A program made the translations under genes and the position numbers. Positions 38,804 through 48,590 of a stretch of DNA of 64,000 bases are shown here, in pieces (the first letter of the stretch is position 1; every line of letters begins with the position of its first letter). Where the stretch lies: NCBI GenBank assembly GCA_014529385.2, contig CM043955.1, positions 145,954,140 to 146,018,139 of the forward strand, read 5' to 3'. The notes beneath the pieces are model-generated. The model had not been told where the DNA came from. It did no database searches and saw only the letters and a list, made by a program, of their open reading frames with translations. The DNA comes from Adiantum capillus-veneris. Lineage: Eukaryota; Streptophyta; Polypodiopsida; Polypodiales; Pteridaceae.

Positions 38804-39459
38804 TGTAAGGTCTCTGACCCCAACCAAAAAGAGCACCCTTGTACCATGAAATGATCATAATGGAAAAAAGTTACTATTTTTAGTAGTTTTCCGAATTCTG
38901 TCAGTGCCATGATGTTTAAAATGTCATAAAGCTTCGAAATGTGAATTAAAATAATTTTTGTGAAAATTTTCCAAACATAGTAAGTTTTTGGTCACCCGAC
39001 CCGTCCAGTCTCGACCGTCTCGAAAATCTGCACCCGTACCCCGAATTTGAAAAAAATGCATTTTCGGACCCCGAGGGGGCTGCTAAATATGGCAGGTACT
39101 CAGACCCGTACTTCTTAGTTAGAGCTTAGTATAGCAATTTACGGCATCAAAATCCGACTCGTATGGTCCGTTTTAGCCTAAAACCAATTGTCCGAGAAGC
39201 ACCGGGGGCCCGAGGCTGTGTGGGAACAGGTCCTAGCCCACTCCAGACCTGCTTTAGCAGCTAGGGGGCGCCCTCTTGCTTTGTGGGAGTCTTGGGGAAG
39301 CTGCCAAGCCTGCAACTCAGTGTGAGAGTCAGTTTATTGAGCCAACTGGACACTTGGTGGGCAGGGAACTAGACTTGCCATGCTTAACTGGAGAAGCTCC
39401 CAGATGCATTTAGCAACCCAGATCGATTTTCAGCTTGAGGAGGCCTATTAAAAGACCTG

Positions 39460-39460
<1 letters not shown>

Positions 39461-39513
<53 letters not shown>
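39461..39513 (+). repeat. (AC)n microsatellite in family F LTR
   Basis: 53 bases of AC beginning just seven bases after the TATA-like TATTAAAAG, followed by interrupted ACAC runs to about 39555. Confidence 0.95.
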
Positions 39514-39518
<5 letters not shown>

Positions 39519-40392
39519 GCTCACACACACATTGCATACTCACACACCTACACACTGGGAAGGTGCTGCCGGCACACACACAGCTTTTGAAGAAGAAGCA
39601 AGGAGGGAGGTGCTGCCGAAATTCCCATCTCGAGGATTCATTGCATCATAAATTTAAGAGTATTCTCAGCCCCTAATCACGATAATTATGGTTTAATTAC
39701 TGCTCTTCTTAATCTCATCATTATCCACTCATAATTCTTGTCTACTATGCCTACTTTTAGCTATAATTCTCTATAGCTGCTCTCTAAGTTTTCATAGCTA
39801 TACTTCATTACATAATTATCATTCATTTAGTTATTTTAGTCAGCCATTCATCATCCTTAATCAAGGATTAATGCATGATTAGGAAAGATTCTCTCTCTAG
39901 GCGGTATAGTCAATAAATTGTCAACTAGTAATAGTGTAGATTTATCAGAATTCAATCTTTCACTACTCAATAGAGTCGTAATTAAATTATACATAATCTT
40001 CTCCCACATTTAGATGCGATTAAGGCTGAAAATTAATCCGTCATTAGTCCAATAAGAAGAAGGTTTTTCCCTCACACATGCCTGCGGTCACTCTGCACCT
40101 TCATATTGCTCTAGGAAAATGAATGAGCTTGCTTACTTCATATCTTTCGTGAATCAATTAGAAAAACTCTGAATTTATTAATCATCTAAGCCAAGTAATT
40201 AACCTTAGAGTCGTTTCCCATAGGCTGGATACAGAATTACCCTTAAAAAATTGCTAGGGCAAAAAGGGAAAAATCTAACCTCGTGCCTAAGGAGGAGTCT
40301 TTGATAAATCTAATCTGCCGATTGGTTTGTCATGTTACTCTCGGACCTTAGCTCTTTTTTTTTTCAAGTCTATCATTTAAGTAGTGAGAAAA

Positions 40393-40563
40393 ATGGCCCT
40401 GGTTAAGAGGACTCGCTTCGGTGGTGCCCACGATCGCGAGGCAGGAACGAGCAATGTCAACGGGAAGGGGAAGGCTCCCAAGGAGGGACAAATACCGGCC
40501 ATCTCACGGGCCATCGATGAAGAAGGGGAAGAGGTAGATCATATTTTTATTCAAGTTGTTTAA
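40393..40563 (+). CDS. Small ORF inside the family F LTR
   Basis: 56 residues, MALVKRTRFGGAHD with a basic, Gly/Ser-rich start and an acidic end (AIDEEGEEVDH). The hydrophilic composition resembles the N-terminus of a gypsy Gag, which would mean that part of this LTR is really leader plus gag start of a recombined copy. It may equally be chance. No domain. Confidence 0.3.
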   Translation: MALVKRTRFGGAHDREAGTSNVNGKGKAPKEGQIPAISRAIDEEGEEVDHIFIQVV

Positions 40564-41587
40564 ACTAACATTGCATACGCTAGATAGGAATGCTCATATC
40601 CCCAAACATGTTGGAGAAATCCGACGGAAAACTCGGCATTGAAAGCATTGTACATTAAGTTCTAAAGTAGGAAGGAAATGATTGATGGGAATGCTGTTTG
40701 CAATAGGAAAGAATGTCTGCTAGGGAAAATTTAGCTCGGCATGTTCATTCTATTTCCAATGTTGAATTAGTCATGAACCCCCTCCTGATCACAGGGGCAG
40801 AGTTCCTGGTTAAGGGCTCTTGAATCCACGACTGCTGGTTAAGCGGTGGGAACCCACGTCTTGCTTTCTATGCGGTGGGAGTGTCCATGACGTGCTTTCT
40901 ATGCGGTGGACATACCTAGTTGTATGGGCAGCTAGGCGACAACGGGAGGAGTAAACTCTCGCTGGAGGGGGGATGTTGTACCTCCAGAACATTGAAACTT
41001 TTATGAATAAGTTTGAGTAGAATTTTTACTAGAATTCTGTTTTGGTGTTGTTTGCAATACTAGTTGAAGGGCTGTTTTAACGAACCATGTGATTCGGAAT
41101 TAAACAAGGAATATCTATGTTGAACAACCTTTGTGGTAGTAATTAGGTCACACGAGGAAGTGTGAGTGTGGGGGTGGAAAGTGGGGGCTTGGCTCGGGTT
41201 GCCAATGCCTACGAGATGGGTGGTCCCGATTGGTCGGGAACTCTCTGTCCCCATAGTGCTTACTCGATATTGGCATTACTCATTGCCCCTAGAGCGGCAA
41301 ATCCTCGAGAGTACGTGCCTCTGAAACATGGGGAAAAAGGCACTCGGGGTTTCTCTCCTCTTGGAAGGTGGGTCTTAGGATCGCTAGATAGTTAAGTACG
41401 CTTCCCCTGCGAGGTGGAGCTAGATCTCGTTGCTAGTAGGCTCGAACTCGACTCACTTTGTGATGAGAGATCGTCCGCTAGTTGAACCCTGAACCATTTT
41501 GTTTGCTTCCGCTATAGATCTAGTGGCCACCAGGTTTACCATCAGATCCGTTGTTTGATACGACGGGGTGGGGACCTCACAAGAAGT

Positions 41588-41606
41588 GAGTGTGTGTGTG
41601 TGTGTG

Positions 41607-41669
<63 letters not shown>
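41588..41669 (+). repeat. (GT)n(AG)n microsatellite
   Basis: A short GT run followed by about 58 bases of AG, directly after the family F LTR end. Confidence 0.95.
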
Positions 41670-41672
<3 letters not shown>

Positions 41673-42115
41673 AATGTATGCTTAGGATATTAAAATTAAA
41701 GAAAAATAATTAAAGAGAGAAATGAAATGAAATGTTATATTAACGTCTTTGAAAGGCCAAAGTGACCTATGAGACATGAGACAAGAAAGTTACAATGTGA
41801 TGGATCTGATACAAAGTCAGAGTAAGAAGATGACAAAATAAAATATTATGGAATCCTAAACTGCTGGGTATGGACTAAACGGCTAAACCAGCTAGCTGGG
41901 ATAGGTAGATCATAGGAGATCCAGCAGCTGTCGCTGGCGGATCTCATCTATCTCCTCCATGGTCAGTAGTCTGACCGGGCGTTATGCATGTCGAGCCAAA
42001 GTGACCTAGCTAGATCCTCTGATGCAGCCTGTGTCGATGTTGTGTAGTCCTCCGCAGTTGTGGACGTCTAGATCTCCCTAGCTCAGTCGCTCATTCGATC
42101 AGTAGAGAGATAGGG
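41670..42115. other. Unannotated stretch
   Basis: No domain or match found on either strand. CAAAGTGACCTA occurs twice (41759 and 41998), perhaps a weak local duplication. Confidence 0.35.
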
Positions 42116-42133
42116 AAGTAGAGAGCGAGAGCG

Positions 42134-42189
<56 letters not shown>

Positions 42190-42242
42190 GTAAGTAGAGA
42201 GAGAGAGAGATAGGAAATAGCTAGAGAGATAGAGAAAGAGAG

Positions 42243-42311
<69 letters not shown>

Positions 42312-42397
42312 GGGAAGTGAAGAGCGAGACAGAGAGAGAGATAGGAAAATAAGGAAATAGAGAGAGAAAGAGAGATAGCGAGAGCGAGAGCGAGATC

Positions 42398-42429
<32 letters not shown>

Positions 42430-42475
42430 TAGCGAGAGTGAGATCGAGAGAGAAAGAGAGATCGAGATCGCTTTT
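42116..42475 (+). repeat. GA-rich low-complexity tract with a (TA)n core
   Basis: About 360 bases of GA/GAGC/GATA-type repeats, with about 38 bases of TA at 42243-42280. Long Ser-Leu frames on the minus strand are artefacts of it. Confidence 0.95.
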
Positions 42476-42955
42476 TTGAGCAAGAACCATGCAAGGCTTC
42501 TGAATCTTTCTCAAGTTGCTCATCCATCTCCACATTATCTTCTAGCTTGGACATGGAGGCCCCGTCCAGTTTACAATCAGGTAGAAAACTTTTATTGGGC
42601 TGAGAACTTCCATGGCTTGTGCATGTGGTGAAAAAAAACACCAGGATGGGCATAATATCCTTGGAAAAACCTGTGCAAAAAATTGCAAACAGACGGAACA
42701 TTACAAAAATGACAAAAATGGTCATGCTTTAATATATGATTCATCAAGTGCGGCATTGGAAAGCTTTCTCTGACAGGCTACCTCGGAATGGAGGCAGGTG
42801 GGTTCGTAGACAGAGAAGAAACTATGGAACTAAAAGAGGCAAAGGGGTTTTGTCTGCTACATGCATTGCCATGTACACCTTGGAGTGCACGTATGTGTCT
42901 ACCCATATAGGATTTGACCAATAAAGACGAGATTTTGACCCGGTGGTCCTGATCT
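42476..42955. other. Unannotated stretch
   Basis: Short frames on both strands without recognisable domains. No match to the element families in the window. Confidence 0.35.
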
Positions 42956-42983
42956 CCGTACACCTCTGGACCGAGGTGTACGG
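42956..42983. repeat. 11-bp inverted repeat (hairpin)
   Basis: Arms CCGTACACCTC and GAGGTGTACGG with a 6-base loop, both perfect. It lies 89 bases before the start of the CACTA-like gene. Confidence 0.85.
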
Positions 42984-43071
42984 ATATTGGGCAAGACTAG
43001 AGATCGAGGTAGTTTACATTGTGAGGAGTATATATATATATATATTAAAACAACATTCATAATCATTGTAG

Positions 43072-43617
43072 ATGGCAACGTCATCAACTAACATGGAGGA
43101 AAAGATTGCATGCTCGTGCACGCTCTGCAAGTATCAAATCCTGCGTAAGCGTAGGATATGTAATGAGCATGTGCACAAGTACGGAGAGTTTGCTAGAGAA
43201 ACCGTACAGAATCTGCGATACGACTCCTACGGAACGGGCATTGATTTCCGCGACATAGCACCTACATCTGAGAGAGAGAGAAAAAAGATTATGCGTGAAG
43301 GTCCGACCAATATAGAGCCACGGATGGAAGCAGAAAAGGGCTTACAGAGAGAAGACGACGACATGGAGGAGATGCTGGATGCCTTCTTCCAGACAAGCGA
43401 GGAGAATACGAAGTACAGAGGCGGGTACGTCCTCATCTCCGCAGCACAGGCGCACTCGCCGATCTCGGCGATCGTCAGGTGGAGGTGGTGGTTGTTGTGG
43501 AGGAGGGTCCACAGATGCTTCGACCCCTCCTCGCTCACGACCCCCGTCTTACCCAGGCACACCTCTCTATACACCTCTTGGCACACCTCGGACACCTTGG
43601 GGGGCACACGATCCTAG
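43072..43617 (+). CDS. CACTA-associated protein, N-terminal part
   Basis: From ATG 43072. CSCTLCKYQILRKRRICNEH is a Cys/His cluster like the N-terminal zinc-type segment of plant transposase-associated proteins, followed by basic and acidic stretches (REDDDMEEMLDAFF). From about residue 105 the frame probably is not the true one: the neighbouring frame starting at 43379 becomes the plausible coding frame, implying an indel or an unrecognised intron near 43380-43430. Confidence 0.5.
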   Translation: MATSSTNMEEKIACSCTLCKYQILRKRRICNEHVHKYGEFARETVQNLRYDSYGTGIDFRDIAPTSERERKKIMREGPTNIEPRMEAEKGLQREDDDMEEMLDAFFQTSEENTKYRGGYVLISAAQAHSPISAIVRWRWWLLWRRVHRCFDPSSLTTPVLPRHTSLYTSWHTSDTLGGTRS

Positions 43618-44080
43618 TGCCTCCAAGCTCTATACTGTATGGAGAGATGGTTCTGTTGACATGGATAGAGTCGGGACTGAGATGCGACAGCGGATTCGCC
43701 AGCTCGTGGAGCTGCAGTTTTCGACCAGCATTCTGACGTCTTGGGATCAGCAAGAAAAGGAAAAAGTCACTTACATAGTGGAGACCATCTTGAGAGAGTA
43801 CCAGCCTGCTCCGGGTTCTTCCGTTGTTTCGGCGCGGTGGATCAAGGGTGTTGCACGGGACACCATCAAACATCGACGAGATGCAGCTCGAAAGGCTTTC
43901 AGGACCGGCTCGCCGAAGCCTTCGGGCATCCCACACGAGACGTGGCTGTAGATCAGGGAGGATGAGCGGACAGCGGCCACGCGGTTCAGACAGCAGCGTG
44001 AGGCCGCGCAGGTACGACAGATAACTAGGGGAACATCTCATCTTGGCAGCGGAGGCTTCGACACCTTTCGCTATGAGTTT
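43379..44080 (+). pseudogene. CACTA TNPA-like protein, main exon
   Basis: An Arg/Ser- and Gly-rich start (RSRRSSGGGGGCCGGG), then LYTVWRDGSVDMDRVGTE, EKEKVTYIVETILREYQP and RWIKGVARDTIKHRRDAARK. After TAG 43949 the same frame continues REDERTAATRFRQQREAAQ and RGTSHLGSGGFDTFRYEF. The layout resembles the plant transposase family PF03004 (Ptta/En/Spm). The exon ends at a GT donor (GTGAGT at 44081). The TAG is the only stop in about 230 codons. Confidence 0.55.
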
Positions 44081-44169
44081 GTGAGTTTCTAATCCAATCT
44101 TAACTATGACGTTTTTTAAAACACAATGAATCATGTATTCTTATTACTTTGATTTTTGTATAAACACAG

Positions 44170-44310
44170 AATCTTGCGATGCATCGAGCTCCATCACGCG
44201 AGGAGGAGTCAGATGGATATCGTAGATGTATCTATGAAGTACTGAATGATCTTGAAGCTTCAGGAGAGCCTGTAGACTGGGAGGCCTTACAGTCTCGCTG
44301 ATCGCTTGAG
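44170..44310 (+). CDS. CACTA TNPA-like protein, third exon
   Basis: After an 89-base intron (44081-44169, GTGAGT ... ACACAG) the frame resumes in phase: MHRAPSREEESDGYRRCIYE, then VLNDLEASGEPVDWEALQSR. TGA at 44299 lies three codons before the next donor GTGAGA (44311); a second intron of 90 bases ends GTGCAG at 44400 and a last exon ends at TAG 44419. Conserved phase supports a real gene structure, with TGA a late break. Confidence 0.5.
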
Positions 44311-44514
44311 GTGAGACGTTAATATGTGTGAGTTGATTTAATTAAGTCAGTATATGTGAAGTAATATAAATACTAATTTTGTGAGTTGTCCTATGTGCAG
44401 GTTGCGACGCCTAGTCATTAGTGGACCAGATTTCATCTATATGCTTTGTGAGACACAGACACGCTTCTGTGTCTCTTTTTTGTACAAGCAATTAGTGTTT
44501 AGACAGTTATTGTT

Positions 44515-44750
44515 TCCCTTATGGTTATGATTATTGTCATTGTCATTGTATAGACAGTTATTGTTTCTCTTTCTGGTTATGCTTATGGTTATTGTTAATT
44601 TTGTTTATGGTTATGGTTATCTGCATTATGGTTTTGATCAAAGTGATTATAGCCGGTTATGGTTTTAAGTTATGGTTATGCTTTTATGTTATGGTTATGC
44701 TTTAAAGTTATGGTTATGGTTCGTTATGGTTATGCTTTTAAGTTGGTACG
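44515..44750 (+). repeat. Degenerate GTTATG minisatellite
   Basis: Repeated GTTATGGTTATG-type hexamers with variants (GCTTATG, GTTTTAAG) over about 235 bases, between the gene and the right terminus of the CACTA-like element. Confidence 0.85.
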
Positions 44751-45131
44751 GTTGTCTTTCATTGGCCTTAAATCTCATGTGAGATCCTACATGGATAGCA
44801 TGTAGGAGGCGTATACATGATATGGTTTTTTTTGAAAAGTTTATGTAAAAACAAAGGGAACTCTGCCGAAATTTCTGCGTGCGGGAGCATGGTTGATATT
44901 TTGGTGCTGCTCGCTTTCTTGGGCAGAGGGCAGGAAGTCTGGTTGTGGCTGTGTCCATCTTTTAACTGGGCACAGGCCAGGCTACCTGCCCTTTGCCCAA
45001 GAAAATTTTTTTCTACTATGGTCGTCGCTATATGCGTAGCTATACACGTCGCTATCAGCGACTGGTTTCACAGCGACGCGTATAACGACGCTCATAGCGA
45101 CGGGCAGCGTCGATATATGCATCGATAACAC

Positions 45132-45148
45132 CTTCTTTTGCTGTAGTG
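45132..45148 (+). other. CACTA-type right terminus
   Basis: CTTCTTTTGCTGTAGTG; reversed it reads CACTACAGC followed by AAAAGAAG, the hallmark end of En/Spm elements. The block upstream (45021-45118) has at least five copies of a core TCGCTAT or its complement in both orientations. Confidence 0.6.
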
Positions 45149-45235
45149 AGTGCCCCTCAATCTGTCGAAGGGAAGGGAGAACCTCATTCCATGATGGGAG
45201 TGAAGTGCATCTAGATGTGAGCAGGCTCTGAAAGT

Positions 45236-45462
45236 AGGGATCAAAGTGCTATGGAGGTTTGAACAGTAGTAACCGTGCCATCCTTTCTGAGGTAATGTCA
45301 CCTCTTGCTTGGACAAGGTCATCCCAAAGCTCCCGCATGCGGTAGGTCAACCCATCGAGAGAGTTGAAGTCTTTGAACTGGATATTGTAAAGCTCCCACT
45401 CAAGTGTAAGCTGTCTGGCAAAGGATTTCTCCTCGAGCTGATCAAGTATCCGCTACCATTAG
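45236..45462 (-). pseudogene. gag: Copia Gag relic
   Basis: On the minus strand: RILDQLEEKSFARQLTLEWE, then NSLDGLTYRMRELWDDLVQA and DITSERMARLLL, a UBN2-type copia capsid core. No stop over about 65 codons, but nothing else of the element is recognised beside it. It matches neither family D nor E closely. Confidence 0.6.
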
Positions 45463-45566
45463 GGATGGACATTCCTTGACATGCCCCATATGTTTGAAAT
45501 ATGCCAACTTCAAGTCTCTCTATTTATAATTTTGTCTTTGATTTGCTCTATTTATAATATATAGAT

Positions 45567-45570
<4 letters not shown>

Positions 45571-45628
<58 letters not shown>

Positions 45629-45735
45629 ACAAGCACATGCAAAGAGGGAGGCTTAGTGATATTCAATTCTCTCTCTTTGCTTGGGACTCTCTAATTCCAA
45701 TTGAATATCACTAAGCCTCCCTCTTTGCATGTGCT

Positions 45736-45788
<53 letters not shown>
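45571..45788. repeat. 218-bp foldback with TC/GA arms
   Basis: Inner arms 45628-45668 and 45699-45739 are perfect 41-bp inverted repeats with a 30-base loop. Outside them a TC run (45573-45625) pairs with a GA run (45740-45788), with one mismatch at the join. No coding potential. Confidence 0.93.
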
Positions 45789-45791
<3 letters not shown>

Positions 45792-45891
45792 CAAAAGGAA
45801 GGCAAAGAGAATGTGATGGCCCCATACCTACTATCCTAATTAGGGAGTTAAGTTTAATTAGAGTGTAGAAACCATAATTCCTTAATAAATA

Positions 45892-46380
45892 TCAAGATGT
45901 GTTCATAGATGACATCCCTCGTTAATTGCCACCAAAAAGAGGGGATGGTGATCACTCCATAGAACTCTTTCCAGGGAGTTCACCGCCTAATAAGCCTCCT
46001 TATAGGGTCTCACAAGCCTAACAAGAGGAGATTAGGAGGCAAGTGAATGAGCTAGTTGAGAAAGGCATGGTAAGCGGCCTAGCTCATCTCCATTTTGCTC
46101 ACCCGTCTTGTTAGTGCAAAAGAAAGATGGTTCATACCGCATGTGTGTGGACTATCGTGCACTAAATAGACTCATGGTTAACAATAGATTTCCGGTGCCA
46201 TGAATTGAAGACTTATTTGATAAGCTAGAAGGATCTACCTACTATAGTAGAATAGATCTCAAAGGTGGCTACCATCAAATAAGGATTGTGCATTTAAAAG
46301 AGATTAAGTATTTAGGCCACATTAATTCAGAGGAGGAAATCCGTATGGATCCCAAAAAGTTAGAAGTAATAAGTGCATGA
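45892..46380 (+). pseudogene. pol: Family B chromovirus RT relic
   Basis: Plus-strand sequence matching pol of 60970-63990: [78 protein letters not shown]. Then an internal deletion jumps to KYLGHI ... MDPKKLEV. Stops interrupt it in several places. It ends at 46380. Confidence 0.8.
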
Positions 46381-47940
46381 CTTGAAGCAAAGGGGTTCTA
46401 CAAGATGGTGAGCAGGTTTTCCCGAGCGTCGAAAAAATCGAGCAAATCCATCAATAAATTCATTTGTGAATTAGAGAGATTTGTGATAATGGAAAATAGA
46501 CATAATAAGTGTGATAACATTGTGATGATGCATGGTCGATGGATACATACATCCCTTGCTGCCATGAGCCCAAGAATATGCAAGCATACGCATGGCTACA
46601 ATGTGGCTCATGCTCAAAAGATGAGCAAAGTATCTACATTAGTAAGTATAATAGCATGCTCAAAATAAGTACAAATATACACAACTCTCAAGTGAAAGAT
46701 AGAGACGACTTAACTATCACATGTAAACTAATCACAAAGATGCGATGTTGTAGTAGTTGATTTTCTTTATAGCTTACAACTTCACATCCTTCATTTTATT
46801 TTCCAATGCCACTTCAAGTGGAAATGAATATTTTCTACCCTCTGGCAATATCTCTATGTAGTACATCTCCATGGTGCAGCCAACAGGCTGGATATCAATC
46901 CCTTTAAGCACATCAACATAGTCAATGAGGAGTTTGCTAGATCAATCTAAGATTCTATTCAATGATTCCTCCCTTTCCAATCAACTTTGAAAACAAGAAG
47001 CTATTCAAATTATATGTGTACACATTTTGTGTTATCTTCCTGGCCTCCATTAAAGACAATGATAGGATTTTGTTTTCTATGGTATCATTCTGAAAGTGCA
47101 ATCAAATTCAATTTCTCAAGAGGAGCCCAACACTCTTCTTTACAATTGAACACTCAAACCAGTCTTGCCTAGTTGTCTGTGGATCTTCAGCAAGTGAACC
47201 CAATCCAATATCTGTAATTTCACTCTCATCAACATGATTATTGGAATCATCAAAATCTTTGGTATAATAGACCCTAAACTGACTTGATCACACTACAAGG
47301 AGGACCATGAGTCAAGCAAGCCCTTCCCCATTTTCAGGAACCACAATGAATTATTGGACTAGATACTTAAATGCCCTCATTGTTTCAATATTTAAGTTTA
47401 TGTGTATGAGACGTATACTTTCAGTTGGCCAATAATGTGAACACATTAATATAAATGTAGTAATAACCAATGAATGTAATAAACTGGACCCATTTTAGCA
47501 AATATCCGGCTTCTCTAGCATGCTTGAGGCTTTTTTTTGTATAAGAGGAATTTTGCATGGGAGGGGATTGACCCCCATTTTACAAATTGGAACGGGGTGC
47601 ACAAATTTAGGCAGGGGTTAACCATGCATAGTTGGTGTAACTCTGCCCAAATGGGTAGAGTTTGCAAAACTGAACCGGTTAAATATTCCATAACACAGGC
47701 ACGACAATTGTGGACATGGACAACATTGATTACTGCATAGGGATCCAACTTGAAGAGGTGCAAGTTATGGCCATTTCTAGTGCTATGTACACTCATCCGT
47801 GAAACTTATTCTCACCTACATGCCGATAGTGACTTGCATCTTCAAGTTGGTGGGGCGCCAATAGTTTCCTCACCTACGTTAGGTGATCAGATTGTAGGGG
47901 TCGGTTGCGTACAAGGCCTCAATTAGACTCTACGGGGGAA
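46381..47940. other. Mostly unannotated; possible minus-strand coding remnant at 46760-47230
   Basis: On the minus strand 46785-46945 reads LLIDYVDVLKGIDIQPVGC then MEMYYIEILPEGRKYSFPLE to a stop, and 47130-47225 reads GLGSLAEDPQTTRQDWFECS. The pieces look protein-like but are separated by frame breaks and match no family I recognise. The remainder (46381-46760, 47231-47940) shows nothing. Confidence 0.3.
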
Positions 47941-47968
47941 AACTAGTCCGCGCCTGCGCGGACTGGTT
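47941..47968. repeat. Hairpin, first of a pair
   Basis: AACTAGTCCGCG, loop CCTG, CGCGGACTGGTT: 12-bp arms with one G/T-type mismatch. Confidence 0.8.
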
Positions 47969-48217
47969 TCAACATTAGGCAGCGCCACCGTCGATAGCGA
48001 CAGATACGCGAGGTGTTGTCGCAATTTTTTGTTTTTTTAATGAAATTGGCTTCTTGGTTATTTTTTATCACATTTATAAGAGGTGTTTTATGTACAAGAG
48101 GCATTGGTTTGGACCAAGGCCATATGTGTAGCTTCATACTGCCTGGCCAGAATAAAATAAAAAGCATGCTTTGTATAGCTTGCAGACGACGCGCTTGTAT
48201 AGAGTGCTGAACCTGAT

Positions 48218-48250
48218 GGAACCAGTCTGCGCCGGCGTGGACTGGTTTCC
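48218..48250. repeat. Hairpin, second of a pair
   Basis: GGAACCAGTCTGCGCC and GGCGTGGACTGGTTTCC pair with two mismatches and one bulge. It resembles the hairpin at 47941 in sequence and orientation, 279 bases away. Confidence 0.75.
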
Positions 48251-48590
48251 ACAGGTTTCACAAGGGCACTTGCAACGCAAATTAGTAGTTTGAATGCCGG
48301 AAAGACTGCGAGATTCAAAAACACCAAGAAGGAAATGGAGCCGATAAACAGTGCTCCGATAGAATTGCAGTATCCTTGTTAATGCGTCAAAATTTGAAGA
48401 AACGATATTTGATGAAGAAGATCGCAGGAGCCACCGTAAGGGGCTATTTGTAGAAATGAAGGGCGTCATGTGCACATGAGTCACTAGCTAGCAACCTCAT
48501 CTACCAATTGCCATGGCCAACTGGCTACACACAGTGCCCTGTTACATGACCCTGGCGAGATTTCTTGCTGTAAATATAATCAAGCCCGGC

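Larger units (their letters stand above)
38804..41581 (+). repeat. Family F 3' LTR, about 2.8 kb (composite possible)
   Basis: It starts TGTAAGGTCTCTGACC after a polypurine tract and ends GGTGGGGACCTCACA; the two ends are inverted repeats of each other over about nine bases (TGTAAGGTC / GACCTCACA), as expected for an LTR. It holds TATTAAAAG at 39446, a CA microsatellite at 39461-39513, a 56-codon ORF at 40393 and short direct repeats near 40863. No second copy is available in the window, so the length is not confirmed and an internal insertion is possible. Confidence 0.6.
42956..45148 (+). mobile_element. CACTA (En/Spm)-like transposon, right half
   Basis: It contains a TNPA-type gene (43072-44421), a GTTATG-rich tract, a block of subterminal repeats around TCGCTAT/ATAGCGA (45021-45118) and a right terminus CTTCTTTTGCTGTAGTG at 45132-45148, the reverse of a CACTACAGCAAAA-type end. 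The left terminus and the transposase gene proper were not found, and the left limit given is arbitrary. Confidence 0.55.

Noticed and set aside
42091-42725. Long Ser/Leu-rich minus-strand frames
   Set aside because: They come from the GA and TA low-complexity tract.
43535-44134. 199-residue minus-strand frame
   Set aside because: Antisense to the CACTA-like exon, which has in-phase introns and a better protein composition.
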